A stretch of DNA of 12,600 nucleotides, taken from positions 1 to 12,600 of the forward strand of contig CABRZK010000044.1 of NCBI GenBank assembly GCA_902475415.1, in the 5' to 3' direction. The notes below the pieces were generated by a model, which was not told the origin of the DNA, ran no database searches, and worked only from the letters and a program-made list of their open reading frames with translations. Positions within the stretch are counted from its first letter, which is position 1, and each line of letters opens with the position of its first letter. Positions 1-6,406 of this stretch are shown here, piece after piece. The DNA comes from an uncultured Eubacterium sp. GTDB lineage: Bacteria > Bacillota > Clostridia > Lachnospirales > Lachnospiraceae. The position numbers and the translations under genes are program-made.

Positions 1-321
1 GTAGCAAAGAATGAAAACGGCTGGTGGAAGATCGTCAATGGTAAAGTTGACTTCAGCTGCAACAGCATTGAGAAAAATGAGAACGGCTGGTGGAAACTGA
101 ATAACGGTAAAGTTGACTTTGGTTACACAGGCGTAGCAAAGAACCAGAATGGCTGGTGGAGAGTTGAAAACGGAAAAGTAAACTTCAACTATAACGGAAT
201 TGCAAAGAACCAGAACGGCTGGTGGAAGATTAAAAACGGAAAAGTTGATTTTTCCTATTCCGGAAAAGTAAAAGTGAACGGAAAAACATATCGTGTAAAA
301 AATGGTAAGGTAAAAATGTAA
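1..321 (+). CDS. C-terminal end of a surface protein with NGWW repeats (5' partial)
   Basis: Frame 1 is open from the window edge to a TAA at 319-321, giving the last 106 residues of a larger protein. It has four tandem 22-residue units, each carrying N-G-W-W-[KR] then about four residues later N-G-K-V-[DN]-F. The NGWW codons start at 16, 82, 148 and 214, an exact 66-bp period. The tail after the last unit is basic and ends in VKNGKVKM. Aromatic/glycine repeats of this sort are known in clostridial extracellular proteins as cell-wall or glycan-binding modules, similar in spirit to choline-binding repeats. The catalytic or adhesive N-terminal part lies outside the window, so the enzyme class is unknown. 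No LPXTG sorting signal is present at the C terminus, which fits non-covalent wall attachment. Surface location is inference. Confidence 0.85.
   Translation, partial: VAKNENGWWKIVNGKVDFSCNSIEKNENGWWKLNNGKVDFGYTGVAKNQNGWWRVENGKVNFNYNGIAKNQNGWWKIKNGKVDFSYSGKVKVNGKTYRVKNGKVKM
16..279 (+). repeat. Four tandem 66-bp coding repeats
   Basis: The units begin at the Asn codon of NGWW at 16, 82, 148 and 214. The period is exactly 66 bp with no indels. Synonymous changes between copies (aac/aat, gtt/gta) with conserved protein sequence point to purifying selection rather than very recent duplication. Confidence 0.85.
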
Positions 322-382
322 CAGACATGCTTACATTTTTGCAATAAACAACCCTGTAAAGGCATAACAGAATATCCCCCGC

Positions 383-424
383 AAAGAGAAAGCGCTGCAC
401 ATAATGTGTGGCGTTTTCTTTTTT
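383..424 (+). terminator. Rho-independent terminator of the repeat protein gene
   Basis: A long stem pairs 383-400 with 406-423, with a 5-nt loop ATAAT and four G-U wobbles. The core is AGAAAGCGCTGCAC against GTGTGGCGTTTTCT. The 3' arm runs into six consecutive T (419-424). It lies 60 bp after the stop codon at 321 and insulates the phosphate locus from the upstream gene. Confidence 0.85.
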
Positions 425-526
425 GCAGTTTATGAAATTTTTCATGAGAGAGTGTGTAATAACGAATTCCGGTTCTATTGGGCTTCATGAGATTCCCTGC
501 TTTCAGAATGTTTAAACGTAAAGTAT

Positions 527-569
527 TTTACAAAAGATTTACTTTCTTTTTGCGCAATACTGATAGTAT
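527..569 (+). promoter_or_regulatory. Pho-box-like repeats and promoter of pstS
   Basis: Three hexamers sit at exact 11-bp spacing: TTTACA 527-532, TTTACT 538-543 and TTTGCG 549-554. A -10-like TAGTAT follows at 564-569, giving a start near 576. PhoP of Bacillus binds TT(A/C/T)A(C/T)A-type repeats about 11 bp apart at roughly -60 to -22. The repeats here would lie at about -49, -38 and -27, as expected for an activated promoter with no -35 box. The match is by eye. The remaining 425-712 stretch shows no gene and forms a 5' UTR of about 137 nt. Confidence 0.6.
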
Positions 570-712
570 GAAAAACTGAATCAGATTAAAGTATACGTCG
601 TAAGACAAACAAAACAACTTGCCAACATGACCTGACAAAGCGAAAAGCAATGTGGGTCTGTACATAAAAAATAAGAATGAAAAAGATGTAAATCGAAAAG
701 GAGAGAATCGAA

Positions 713-1648
713 ATGAAATTAAAAAAAATGATGGCACTTGTACTTTGTGCAGCAACAGTAGCAGGACTTGGACTTACAGGATGTGGAAGCAGCAATGATA
801 ACGCTGCAGCAGATAATACAGGAAGTGCAGCAAAAGAAAGCAACGATACAGGAAGCGCAGATGCATCTGACTTTTCCGGAAATATCACTGTATTATCCCG
901 TGAGGATGGTTCCGGTACAAGAGGCGCATTCATCGAACTGTTTGGAATTGAAGAGAAAAATGAAGCAGGCGAGAAAGAGGATATGACAACCGTAGATGCA
1001 ACCATCACAAACAACACAGAGGTTATGATGTCTACGGTAGCTGGTAACGAATACGCAATCGGTTACTGTTCCCTTGGTTCCTTGAATGATACAGTAAAAG
1101 CTGTAAAAATCGATGGTGCTGAGGCAACTACAGAGAACGTATCTAACGGATCTTACAAAGTATCCAGACCCTTCAACATTATTACAAAAGATACTGTAAG
1201 TGATGTTGCACAGGACTTCATCAACTATATCATGAGTGCTGATGGTCAGGAAGTAATCTCCAATGACGGATATATTTCTGTAGCAGAAGGTGAGACATTT
1301 ACATCGACAGGAGCAAGCGGAAAGATTACAATTGATGGTTCTTCCAGTGTATCACCGGTTATGGAGAAACTGGCAGAGGCTTACAAAAAAGTAAACCCGA
1401 ATGCAGAAATTGAGCAGCAGACAACAGATTCAACAACAGGTATCACATCTGCAATCGACGGAAAATGTGATATCGGAATGGCTTCCCGTGACCTGAAAGA
1501 AGAAGAAACAGGTGTAAAAGCTACCAAGATCGCACTTGATGGCATCGCAGTTATCGTAAATAATGATAATCCAACAGATGAGATCAGCTCTGATATGGTA
1601 AAACAGATCTTCACCGGTGAAGTTACAAAATGGCAGGATGTAAAATAA
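713..1648 (+). CDS. pstS: Phosphate ABC transporter substrate-binding lipoprotein PstS, half-domains in permuted order
   Basis: This is the periplasm-equivalent phosphate receptor of the Pst importer. The ATG at 713 follows AAGGAGAG (698-705) by 7 nt. Residues 1-24 form a lipoprotein signal with lipobox LTGC, so Cys24 is lipidated, followed by a low-complexity Ala/Asn/Ser linker to about 53. Residues about 56-193 contain SREDGSGTR (62-70), the phosphate-loop motif normally found in the second half of PstS, and the downstream SRPFNIITKD segment. Residues about 203-311 contain GSSSVSP (209-215), CDIGMASRD (252-260), the hinge strand IALDGIAVIVNNDNP (273-287) and the FTGEVTKWQDV end, normally the first half. 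The usual order is thus reversed at the WxDV/SREDGSGT joint. Total length of 311 residues is normal and all binding motifs are kept, so the protein should work. It is first gene of the pst operon. Confidence 0.93.
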   Translation: MKLKKMMALVLCAATVAGLGLTGCGSSNDNAAADNTGSAAKESNDTGSADASDFSGNITVLSREDGSGTRGAFIELFGIEEKNEAGEKEDMTTVDATITNNTEVMMSTVAGNEYAIGYCSLGSLNDTVKAVKIDGAEATTENVSNGSYKVSRPFNIITKDTVSDVAQDFINYIMSADGQEVISNDGYISVAEGETFTSTGASGKITIDGSSSVSPVMEKLAEAYKKVNPNAEIEQQTTDSTTGITSAIDGKCDIGMASRDLKEEETGVKATKIALDGIAVIVNNDNPTDEISSDMVKQIFTGEVTKWQDVK

Positions 1649-1667
1649 TTGATTCAGTAAAATAACA

Positions 1668-1795
1668 ATTCAGAACAACATATAAATATTGATTATAGAA
1701 AAGTTCCTATGTTCTGAATAACTATCATGTATGCGCCATGACAGATTCCAATCTGATACAGAAAAGGGTCTGTGTGGCGCATTCCCACAGGGAGA
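1668..1795 (+). other. Two inverted repeats in the pstS-pstC spacer
   Basis: First repeat: ATTCAGAACA (1668-1677) and its exact complement TGTTCTGAAT (1710-1719), loop 32 nt. Second: ATGCGCCA (1731-1738) with TGGCGCAT (1775-1782), extended by ACAGA (1741-1745) with TCTGT (1769-1773). Neither is followed by a T tract, so they are poor terminators. A small TCCC/GGGA hairpin (1783-1793) overlaps the pstC ribosome binding site GGGAG (1790-1794). Likely role is to protect the 3' end of the pstS message and lower expression of pstC relative to pstS; this is inference. Confidence 0.5.
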
Positions 1796-1805
1796 ACTAA
1801 AACAT

Positions 1806-2666
1806 ATGAAACGAAAAGAAAAAGTGTTTGAAATCATTTTTCTGTTGGTTGCCTGTATTTCCATTGTGGCAGTAGCCATGATCTGTATCTTCTTATTTGC
1901 AAATGGAATTCCGGCAATGGGAAAAATTGGACTTGGAAAATTCCTGGGCGGACAGGTATGGAAGCCCGGAAACGATAAATACGGCATCTTCCCGATGATC
2001 ATCGGAAGTCTGTACATCACAGGCGGTGCCATTGCAGTAGGTGTGCCGATCGGTATTTTTACTGCTGTCTTTCTTGCAAAATATTGTCCGAGTGGACTTT
2101 ACAAAATCATCAAACCGGCGACAGAGCTTCTGGCAGGAATTCCTTCTGTCGTATATGGATTCTTTGGATTGATGGTGATCGTGCCGGCGGTTCGAATGAT
2201 CTTCGGAACGGATAACACAGACGGTATGAGTATTCTGACAGCATCTTTCCTTCTTGGAATTATGATTTTGCCAACGATCATCGGTGTGACAGAGACGTCC
2301 ATTCGATCTGTAAATAATGCCTATTTTGAAGGCGCGCTGGCATTGGGTGCCACAAAGGAAGCAAGCATCTTCCGCTGTGTGATCCCGGCAGCAAAATCCG
2401 GTATCTTAGCCGGTGTGGTACTTGGTATCGGTCGTGCCATTGGTGAGACCATGGCAGTCGTAATGATCGCCGGAAACCAGCCGCGTATGCCAAAAGGAAT
2501 TTTACAGGGTGTCCGTACGCTGACCACAAATGTGGTACTTGAAATGGGATACGCAACCGGACTTCACAGAGAAGCGCTGATCGCAACCGGTGTGGTACTG
2601 TTTGTATTCATTCTGATCATTAATCTGGCATTTAGCATTATCAAAGGAAAAGGAGAGAAGGAATAA
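1806..2666 (+). CDS. pstC: Phosphate ABC transporter permease PstC
   Basis: One of the two membrane subunits of the Pst phosphate importer (286 residues). The frame is open from an ATG at 1731, but the start at 1806 is preferred: it follows AGGGAGA (1789-1795) by 10 nt and gives the usual basic N terminus before the first membrane segment (about 9-32). The upstream 25 codons overlap an RNA hairpin and do not look like protein. A long loop with VWKPGNDKYGIFPM (51-64) is typical of PstC. About six membrane segments are visible. The EAA loop that contacts the ATPase is EGALALGATKEASIFRCVIP (175-194), followed by GRAIGETMAVVMIAGN (209-224). Its stop codon overlaps the pstA start in TAATG, so translation is probably coupled. 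Confidence 0.93.
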   Translation: MKRKEKVFEIIFLLVACISIVAVAMICIFLFANGIPAMGKIGLGKFLGGQVWKPGNDKYGIFPMIIGSLYITGGAIAVGVPIGIFTAVFLAKYCPSGLYKIIKPATELLAGIPSVVYGFFGLMVIVPAVRMIFGTDNTDGMSILTASFLLGIMILPTIIGVTETSIRSVNNAYFEGALALGATKEASIFRCVIPAAKSGILAGVVLGIGRAIGETMAVVMIAGNQPRMPKGILQGVRTLTTNVVLEMGYATGLHREALIATGVVLFVFILIINLAFSIIKGKGEKE

Positions 2667-3502
2667 TGAAAAAGACAAAGAAAAAGATTTATGTCGGCTC
2701 TCTAATTTTAAAAATACTGATCATTCTGGCAGCAATTTTTACCGTTGTAATGCTTGGCTACCTGATTGTGTATATTCTGGGCAAAGGTATTCCCCATCTG
2801 ACACCGTCATTGTTTTCCTTACATTATGACAGCGATAACGTATCGATGCTTCCGTCTATTATCAATACATTGATCATGATTGGCGTGGCATTACTGATTG
2901 CAGTTCCAATCGGCGTGTTCTCTGCGGTATACCTGACAGAGTATGCAAAAAAAGGCAATAAATTAGTAAAAATCATCAGAACTACAGCAGAAACATTAAC
3001 AGGTATTCCATCCATCGTTTATGGTTTGTTTGGTATGTTGTTCTTTGTAACCGCATGCCACATGTCCTACTCCTTAATGGCTGGTATCTTAACCGTAGCG
3101 ATCATGGTTCTGCCAACTGTATTGAGAACAACAGAAGAAGCACTTTTGGCGGTACCGGACAGCTTTCGTGAGGGAAGCTTCGGATTGGGTGCAGGCAAAC
3201 TCCGTACGGTATTTAGAATCGTACTGCCAAGCGCCATTCCTGGCATCCTCTCCGGTGTCATTCTTTCCACCGGACGAATCGCCGGTGAGACAGCAGCGCT
3301 GATCTATACCGCAGGAACCATGGCAACGTTACCGAAAAACCTGCTTTCTTCCGGACGTACGCTGGCCGTTCACATGTATGTACTTTCCCAGGAAGGTCTG
3401 CATACGGATCAGGCATTTGCCACCGCAGTTATTTTGTTGGTAATGGTACTTCTGATCAACATTTTATCTTCCGTCATTGCAAAGAAAATGCAGAGAGACT
3501 AA
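2666..3502 (+). CDS. pstA: Phosphate ABC transporter permease PstA
   Basis: Partner permease of PstC (278 residues). The ATG at 2666 shares its A with the pstC stop, and AAAGGAGAG lies just upstream within pstC. The protein opens with a very basic stretch (MKKTKKK) then a membrane segment at about 12-37. Motifs include the TLTGIPSIVYGLFG stretch (110-123), the EAA loop EGSFGLGAGKLRTVFRIVLP (169-188) and STGRIAGETAALIYTAG (201-217), all characteristic of PstA. It ends in the usual short basic tail (AKKMQRD). A 139-nt spacer follows before pstB, unusually wide for this operon. Confidence 0.94.
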   Translation: MKKTKKKIYVGSLILKILIILAAIFTVVMLGYLIVYILGKGIPHLTPSLFSLHYDSDNVSMLPSIINTLIMIGVALLIAVPIGVFSAVYLTEYAKKGNKLVKIIRTTAETLTGIPSIVYGLFGMLFFVTACHMSYSLMAGILTVAIMVLPTVLRTTEEALLAVPDSFREGSFGLGAGKLRTVFRIVLPSAIPGILSGVILSTGRIAGETAALIYTAGTMATLPKNLLSSGRTLAVHMYVLSQEGLHTDQAFATAVILLVMVLLINILSSVIAKKMQRD

Positions 3503-3641
3503 AGGATTTCACAGCAAAAATGCCGAGCGTATTCCTAAATACAAAAAATACAGTTGCAATCATCATTGCAAAGATGCAGAAGAAAACAAAACGAAAGAAG
3601 TTTGCGAACAGCAATATGTGAGAGAGGACAACGAAACGAAC
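3503..3641 (+). other. pstA-pstB spacer with hairpin and partial repeat of the pstA 3' end
   Basis: The spacer has a perfect hairpin TTGCAAT-CATC-ATTGCAA (3554-3571). The string TCATTGCAAAGA occurs both in the pstA 3' end (near 3474-3485) and in the spacer (3563-3574), each followed within three bases by TGCAGA, suggesting a small tandem duplication. A 33-codon frame runs 3520-3621 and its tail (AIIIAKMQKKTK) resembles the PstA C terminus (SSVIAKKMQRD). It is more likely a remnant than a gene. The pstB ribosome binding site AGAGAGGA (3621-3628) lies at the end. Confidence 0.45.
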
Positions 3642-4400
3642 ATGTTAAAAAATAAAATGACAATCGAGCATATGAATCTTCATTATGGAGATTTTCATGC
3701 GTTAAAAGATATTAATCTGGAGATTAAAGAGCATCAGATCACTGCGTTTATCGGACCTTCCGGATGTGGAAAATCCACCCTTTTAAAATCCTTAAACCGT
3801 ATGAACGATCTGGTAGAGGGATGTAAAATTGACGGTCTGATCGCATTGGACGGCGAAGACATTTATGGAAATAATATGGATGTAAATTTGCTGAGAAAAA
3901 GGGTTGGTATGGTATTTCAGAAGGCAAATCCATTTCCGATGAGTATTTACGATAACGTAGCATTCGGACCGAGAACACATGGTATCCACAACAAAGCACA
4001 GCTGGATGACATTGTAGAAAAATCACTTCGTGACGCAGCCATCTGGGACGAAGTCAAAGACCGTCTGAAAAAAAGTGCCCTTGGTGTATCCGGTGGACAG
4101 CAGCAGAGAATCTGCATCGCCCGAGCGTTGGCCGTTCAGCCGGAAGTGTTACTGATGGATGAGTCCACTTCCGCATTGGATCCGATCTCCACATCAAAGA
4201 TTGAGGATCTGGTTATGGAGCTGAAATCCCAGTACACCATCGTCATGGTAACCCATAACATGCAGCAGGCGGTACGTGTGTCTGATCAGACTGCATTTTT
4301 CCTGCTGGGTGACCTTGTAGAGTATGATGATACCGATCAGTTATTCTCCACACCGAAGGAGAAAAAGACAGAAGATTATATTACCGGTAGATTTGGTTAA
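3642..4400 (+). CDS. pstB: Phosphate ABC transporter ATP-binding protein PstB
   Basis: Cytoplasmic ATPase driving the PstCA channel (252 residues). The frame is open upstream from inside pstA, but the ATG at 3642 gives the standard PstB start (a few residues, then the MTIEHMNLHYG strand). AGAGAGGA (3621-3628) lies 13 nt upstream. Visible parts: Walker A GPSGCGKST (38-46), Q-loop Q93 in MVFQKANPFPMSIYDNVAFG, the ABC signature VSGGQQQR (149-156), Walker B VLLMDE (169-174), D-loop SALD (177-180) and H-loop His205. The NPFPMSIYDN segment is diagnostic for PstB among ABC ATPases. One oddity is DESTSALDP where PstB proteins usually have DEPTSALDP or DEPCSALDP. Ser for Pro at 175 is unlikely to stop catalysis because the Walker B Glu174 and the D-loop are kept. 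Confidence 0.94.
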   Translation: MLKNKMTIEHMNLHYGDFHALKDINLEIKEHQITAFIGPSGCGKSTLLKSLNRMNDLVEGCKIDGLIALDGEDIYGNNMDVNLLRKRVGMVFQKANPFPMSIYDNVAFGPRTHGIHNKAQLDDIVEKSLRDAAIWDEVKDRLKKSALGVSGGQQQRICIARALAVQPEVLLMDESTSALDPISTSKIEDLVMELKSQYTIVMVTHNMQQAVRVSDQTAFFLLGDLVEYDDTDQLFSTPKEKKTEDYITGRFG

Positions 4401-4491
4401 ACAGATGTGCAGAAGTTTCTGAAATTTATCCTCAGATATGGAAACAAATAAATTTTGGAACAATGTGTGAAGGCAAGGGAGAACATAAAAA

Positions 4492-5157
4492 ATGAGAAAT
4501 CAATTTGACAGACAGTTGAATACCTTAAATGGCGAGCTGATTCAGATGGGACACATGGTAGAGCAGGCCATTGAGCATGCAATTGAAGCCATGGTACATC
4601 AGGATGCAGAAAAAGCAAGAAAAAACATGGAGTTTGATTCAGAAGTAGACCAGCAGGAGAAAGATATTGAAACCCTTTGTATGAAACTTCTGATGAAACA
4701 GCAACCGGTGGCAAGAGACCTCCGACTGATCTCAGCAGCATTGAAAATGATCACAGACATGGAGCGAATCGGTGACCAGGCAGCGGATATTTCCGAATTA
4801 TCGTTATCTCTGGTAAATGAGAAAGACCTGCCGATGATGGACCGCATGAAACAGATGTCCCAGGAATGTATGCTGATGGTAATGAAAGGTCTGGAAGCCT
4901 TTGTGGCAAAAGACATTGAGATGGCAAAGAAAGTTATTGCAAGAGATGATGTAATCGATGCCATGTTTGACGATACAAAAAAAGAAGTGATCGATTTGAT
5001 CCAGAACAAGGGAGCAGGTGCAGAAGTAGCGACAGATCTGCTGATGGTAGCAAAATACTTTGAGCGAATCGGCGATCACGCAACCAATATTGCAGAGTGG
5101 GTAATTTTTTCTATCAACGGAACACATCCGACGATCAATCCGGAACCGGTTTTGTAA
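4492..5157 (+). CDS. phoU: Phosphate signalling regulator PhoU
   Basis: PhoU is a helical peripheral membrane protein that restrains Pst transport and, in well-studied bacteria, relays Pst state to the PhoR sensor kinase. The ATG at 4492 follows GGGAG (4477-4481) by 10 nt. The 221 residues form two three-helix-bundle repeats, each with the metal-binding signature: ERIGDQAADI (91-100) and ERIGDHATNIAEW (191-203). The first repeat begins RNQFDRQLNTLNGELIQMG, typical of the family. It is the last gene of the canonical pst order and sits 91 nt after pstB. It reads directly into the YibE/F frame, whose family-like sequence starts within a few codons of the phoU stop. Confidence 0.94.
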   Translation: MRNQFDRQLNTLNGELIQMGHMVEQAIEHAIEAMVHQDAEKARKNMEFDSEVDQQEKDIETLCMKLLMKQQPVARDLRLISAALKMITDMERIGDQAADISELSLSLVNEKDLPMMDRMKQMSQECMLMVMKGLEAFVAKDIEMAKKVIARDDVIDAMFDDTKKEVIDLIQNKGAGAEVATDLLMVAKYFERIGDHATNIAEWVIFSINGTHPTINPEPVL

Positions 5158-5159
5158 AT

Positions 5160-6110
5160 TTGTGGTGGGTAGTTCTGGAGATTCGATCAGGTGCTCATAA
5201 AGGAGAAAAAGTAGATGCTTACAGCCTCAACGGCTATCTGTATGGTGCAAATTGTAAAGTGGGAACAAAAGTTATTGCAAGTCTGTCGGAATATGATGGT
5301 ATGTTGTCGGCACATGTCTATAACTATGACAGAGAAGCTGCAATCGCTGTTCTTTTGGCTGTGTTTTTTGGATTGATGTGGTTGGTTGGCGGAAAGAAAG
5401 GATTCAATTCCATTCTGGCACTGATCTTCACTTTTGTGGCGGTCATTATGATGTACATTCCGATGATGTATATTGGCGTGTCACCGTTTATTGCGGCAAC
5501 AATAACCGTGGTTATTATCACGCTGGTCACGTTTATCCTGATTGCAGATTTCCAGATGAAATCCATTGGCGCTATGCTTGGAACCATTTTCGGTGTCATT
5601 GTATCTGGACTGATCGCGCTTGTCTTTGGTCATTTCGGACATGTCACAGGATTTAATGTGGATGATATCGAAAATCTGATTTATGTGGGACAAAATTCCA
5701 GACTGGATATCGGCGGAATGCTGTTTTCCGGAATCCTGATCGCGTCGCTGGGAGCTGTTATGGATGTGGCAATGTCCGTGTCCACTTCTCTGCATGAAAT
5801 CAAAGAGCAACGGTCGGAAATCACAGCAAAAGAAATTTTCAAATCTGGTATCAATATCGGACGGGATATGATCGGAACGATGTCAAATACCCTGATTCTG
5901 GCTTATGTGGGCGGCAGCCTTGGACTGGTCATGATCATTTATGCATATTCTTACCAGATGCATCAGATAATGAATATGTACTCTATCGCTATTGAAATAA
6001 TGCGTGGAGTTGCAGGAACTATTGGAATAATACTTACGGTTCCGATCACTTCCCTGATCATGTCTGTATTGCTGACCAGAGAAAAGAAATCCGTTCTGAA
6101 AAAACAATAA
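5160..6110 (+). CDS. YibE/F-family membrane protein, N-terminally shortened
   Basis: YibE/F proteins are polytopic membrane proteins of unknown biochemical role. Recognisable family sequence includes EIRSGAHKGEKVDAYSLNGY near the start, WLVGGKKGFNSILAL, DIENLIYVGQN, LGAVMDVAMSVSTSLHEI, SGINIGRDMIGTMSNTLILA and the final membrane segments. Seven or eight hydrophobic segments follow about residue 58. Family members normally have about 80-120 further N-terminal residues with a signal or membrane anchor; here homology starts almost exactly at the phoU stop (5155-5157). The frame is open back to a GTG at 5097 inside phoU, but that stretch is phoU read in another frame. Start candidates are TTG 5160 or ATG 5301 (just before the first membrane segment); neither has a good ribosome binding site. 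The AAAGGAG at 5199-5205 leads only to an out-of-frame ATG. The gene may be a translated truncated form coupled to phoU or a decaying remnant. Confidence 0.7.
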   Translation: MWWVVLEIRSGAHKGEKVDAYSLNGYLYGANCKVGTKVIASLSEYDGMLSAHVYNYDREAAIAVLLAVFFGLMWLVGGKKGFNSILALIFTFVAVIMMYIPMMYIGVSPFIAATITVVIITLVTFILIADFQMKSIGAMLGTIFGVIVSGLIALVFGHFGHVTGFNVDDIENLIYVGQNSRLDIGGMLFSGILIASLGAVMDVAMSVSTSLHEIKEQRSEITAKEIFKSGINIGRDMIGTMSNTLILAYVGGSLGLVMIIYAYSYQMHQIMNMYSIAIEIMRGVAGTIGIILTVPITSLIMSVLLTREKKSVLKKQ

Positions 6111-6119
6111 AGCACGGAA

Positions 6120-6193
6120 TGTAAATAAAATGTAAAAATTTTACAAACACTTTACATTTGAATCTCCTGAATTTTACATACATCCATTACAGT
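6120..6193 (+). promoter_or_regulatory. Pho-box-like hexamer array and promoter of the Na/Pi cotransporter
   Basis: Five TTTACA hexamers lie in 59 bp. On the minus strand TGTAAA occurs at 6120-6125 and 6131-6136, 11 bp apart. On the plus strand TTTACA occurs at 6140-6145, 6151-6156 and 6173-6178, spaced 11 and 22 bp. The centre is a perfect palindrome TGTAAAA-A-TTTTACA (6131-6145). A weak -10-like TACAGT at 6188-6193 starts 15 bp after the last hexamer start, the same offset as upstream of pstS. This predicts transcription from about 6200 with hexamers at about -60, -49 and -27. Binding by a PhoP/PhoB-type regulator is inferred from consensus and helical phasing. Confidence 0.6.
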
Positions 6194-6235
6194 GGTAACT
6201 GTTAAATGATGTTATTACTTAATGACAGTTCACCC

Positions 6236-6306
6236 GCGCCATTCGCAAAACGCCCATGCTGGGCTTTTCCGTAGTTACACTACTATTTTTGCTCATAAGA
6301 CGGCGC
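6236..6306 (+). ncRNA. Candidate structured leader RNA (junction fold) upstream of the Na/Pi cotransporter
   Basis: Base pairing visible by eye gives a compact fold. P1 is GCGCC (6236-6240) with GGCGC (6302-6306). An asymmetric internal loop follows, ATTC (6241-6244) against TCATAAGAC (6293-6301). P2 is GCAAAA (6245-6250) with TTTTGC (6287-6292). It closes a three-way junction with P3, GCCC-ATGCT-GGGC (6252-6264), and P4, GTAGT-TAC-ACTAC (6271-6283). The architecture resembles a small riboswitch aptamer, but I do not recognise the consensus of any known class. The frame through it happens to stay open but is not typical protein. Confidence 0.45.
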
Positions 6307-6406
6307 TCCTTTCATCACTATATATTAAGAAACCTCCTCATGCGAGCATGATCGTTTTCTTAATATATGTGCTGAGTGAACTGATGAGAAAATTCAGGAG
6401 GTTTCT
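6306..6406 (+). promoter_or_regulatory. Alternative hairpins that sequester or free the cotransporter ribosome binding site
   Basis: The ribosome binding site AGGAGG (6396-6401) lies in AGGAGGTTTCT (6396-6406), which is the exact 11-bp complement of AGAAACCTCCT (6328-6338). Competing with this, ATATATTAAGAAA (6320-6332) pairs perfectly over 13 bp with TTTCTTAATATAT (6356-6368) around an inner hairpin TCATG-CGAG-CATGA (6338-6351). Five bases (6328-6332) are used by both. A second possible anti-binding-site element CTCCT plus TCATCA (6306-6317) can pair with TGATGA (6382-6387) and AGGAG (6396-6400), and shares C6306 with P1 of the upstream fold. This is the pattern of a translational switch. 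Confidence 0.55.

Noticed and set aside
16..279. 66-bp repeats as a CRISPR array
   Set aside because: The repeats are in-frame protein repeats with no unique spacers.
1731..1805. Upstream ATG for pstC adding 25 residues
   Set aside because: The stretch forms an RNA hairpin, is not PstC-like, and the 1806 start has a suitable ribosome binding site.
3477..3641. Upstream start of pstB inside pstA
   Set aside because: The added 55 residues are not ABC-ATPase-like and overlap pstA; MLKNKMTIEH at 3642 is the family-like start.
6379..6400. CTGATGA followed by GAAA, hammerhead-like core
   Set aside because: There is no stem II between CTGATGA and GAAA, and no matching stems I and III.
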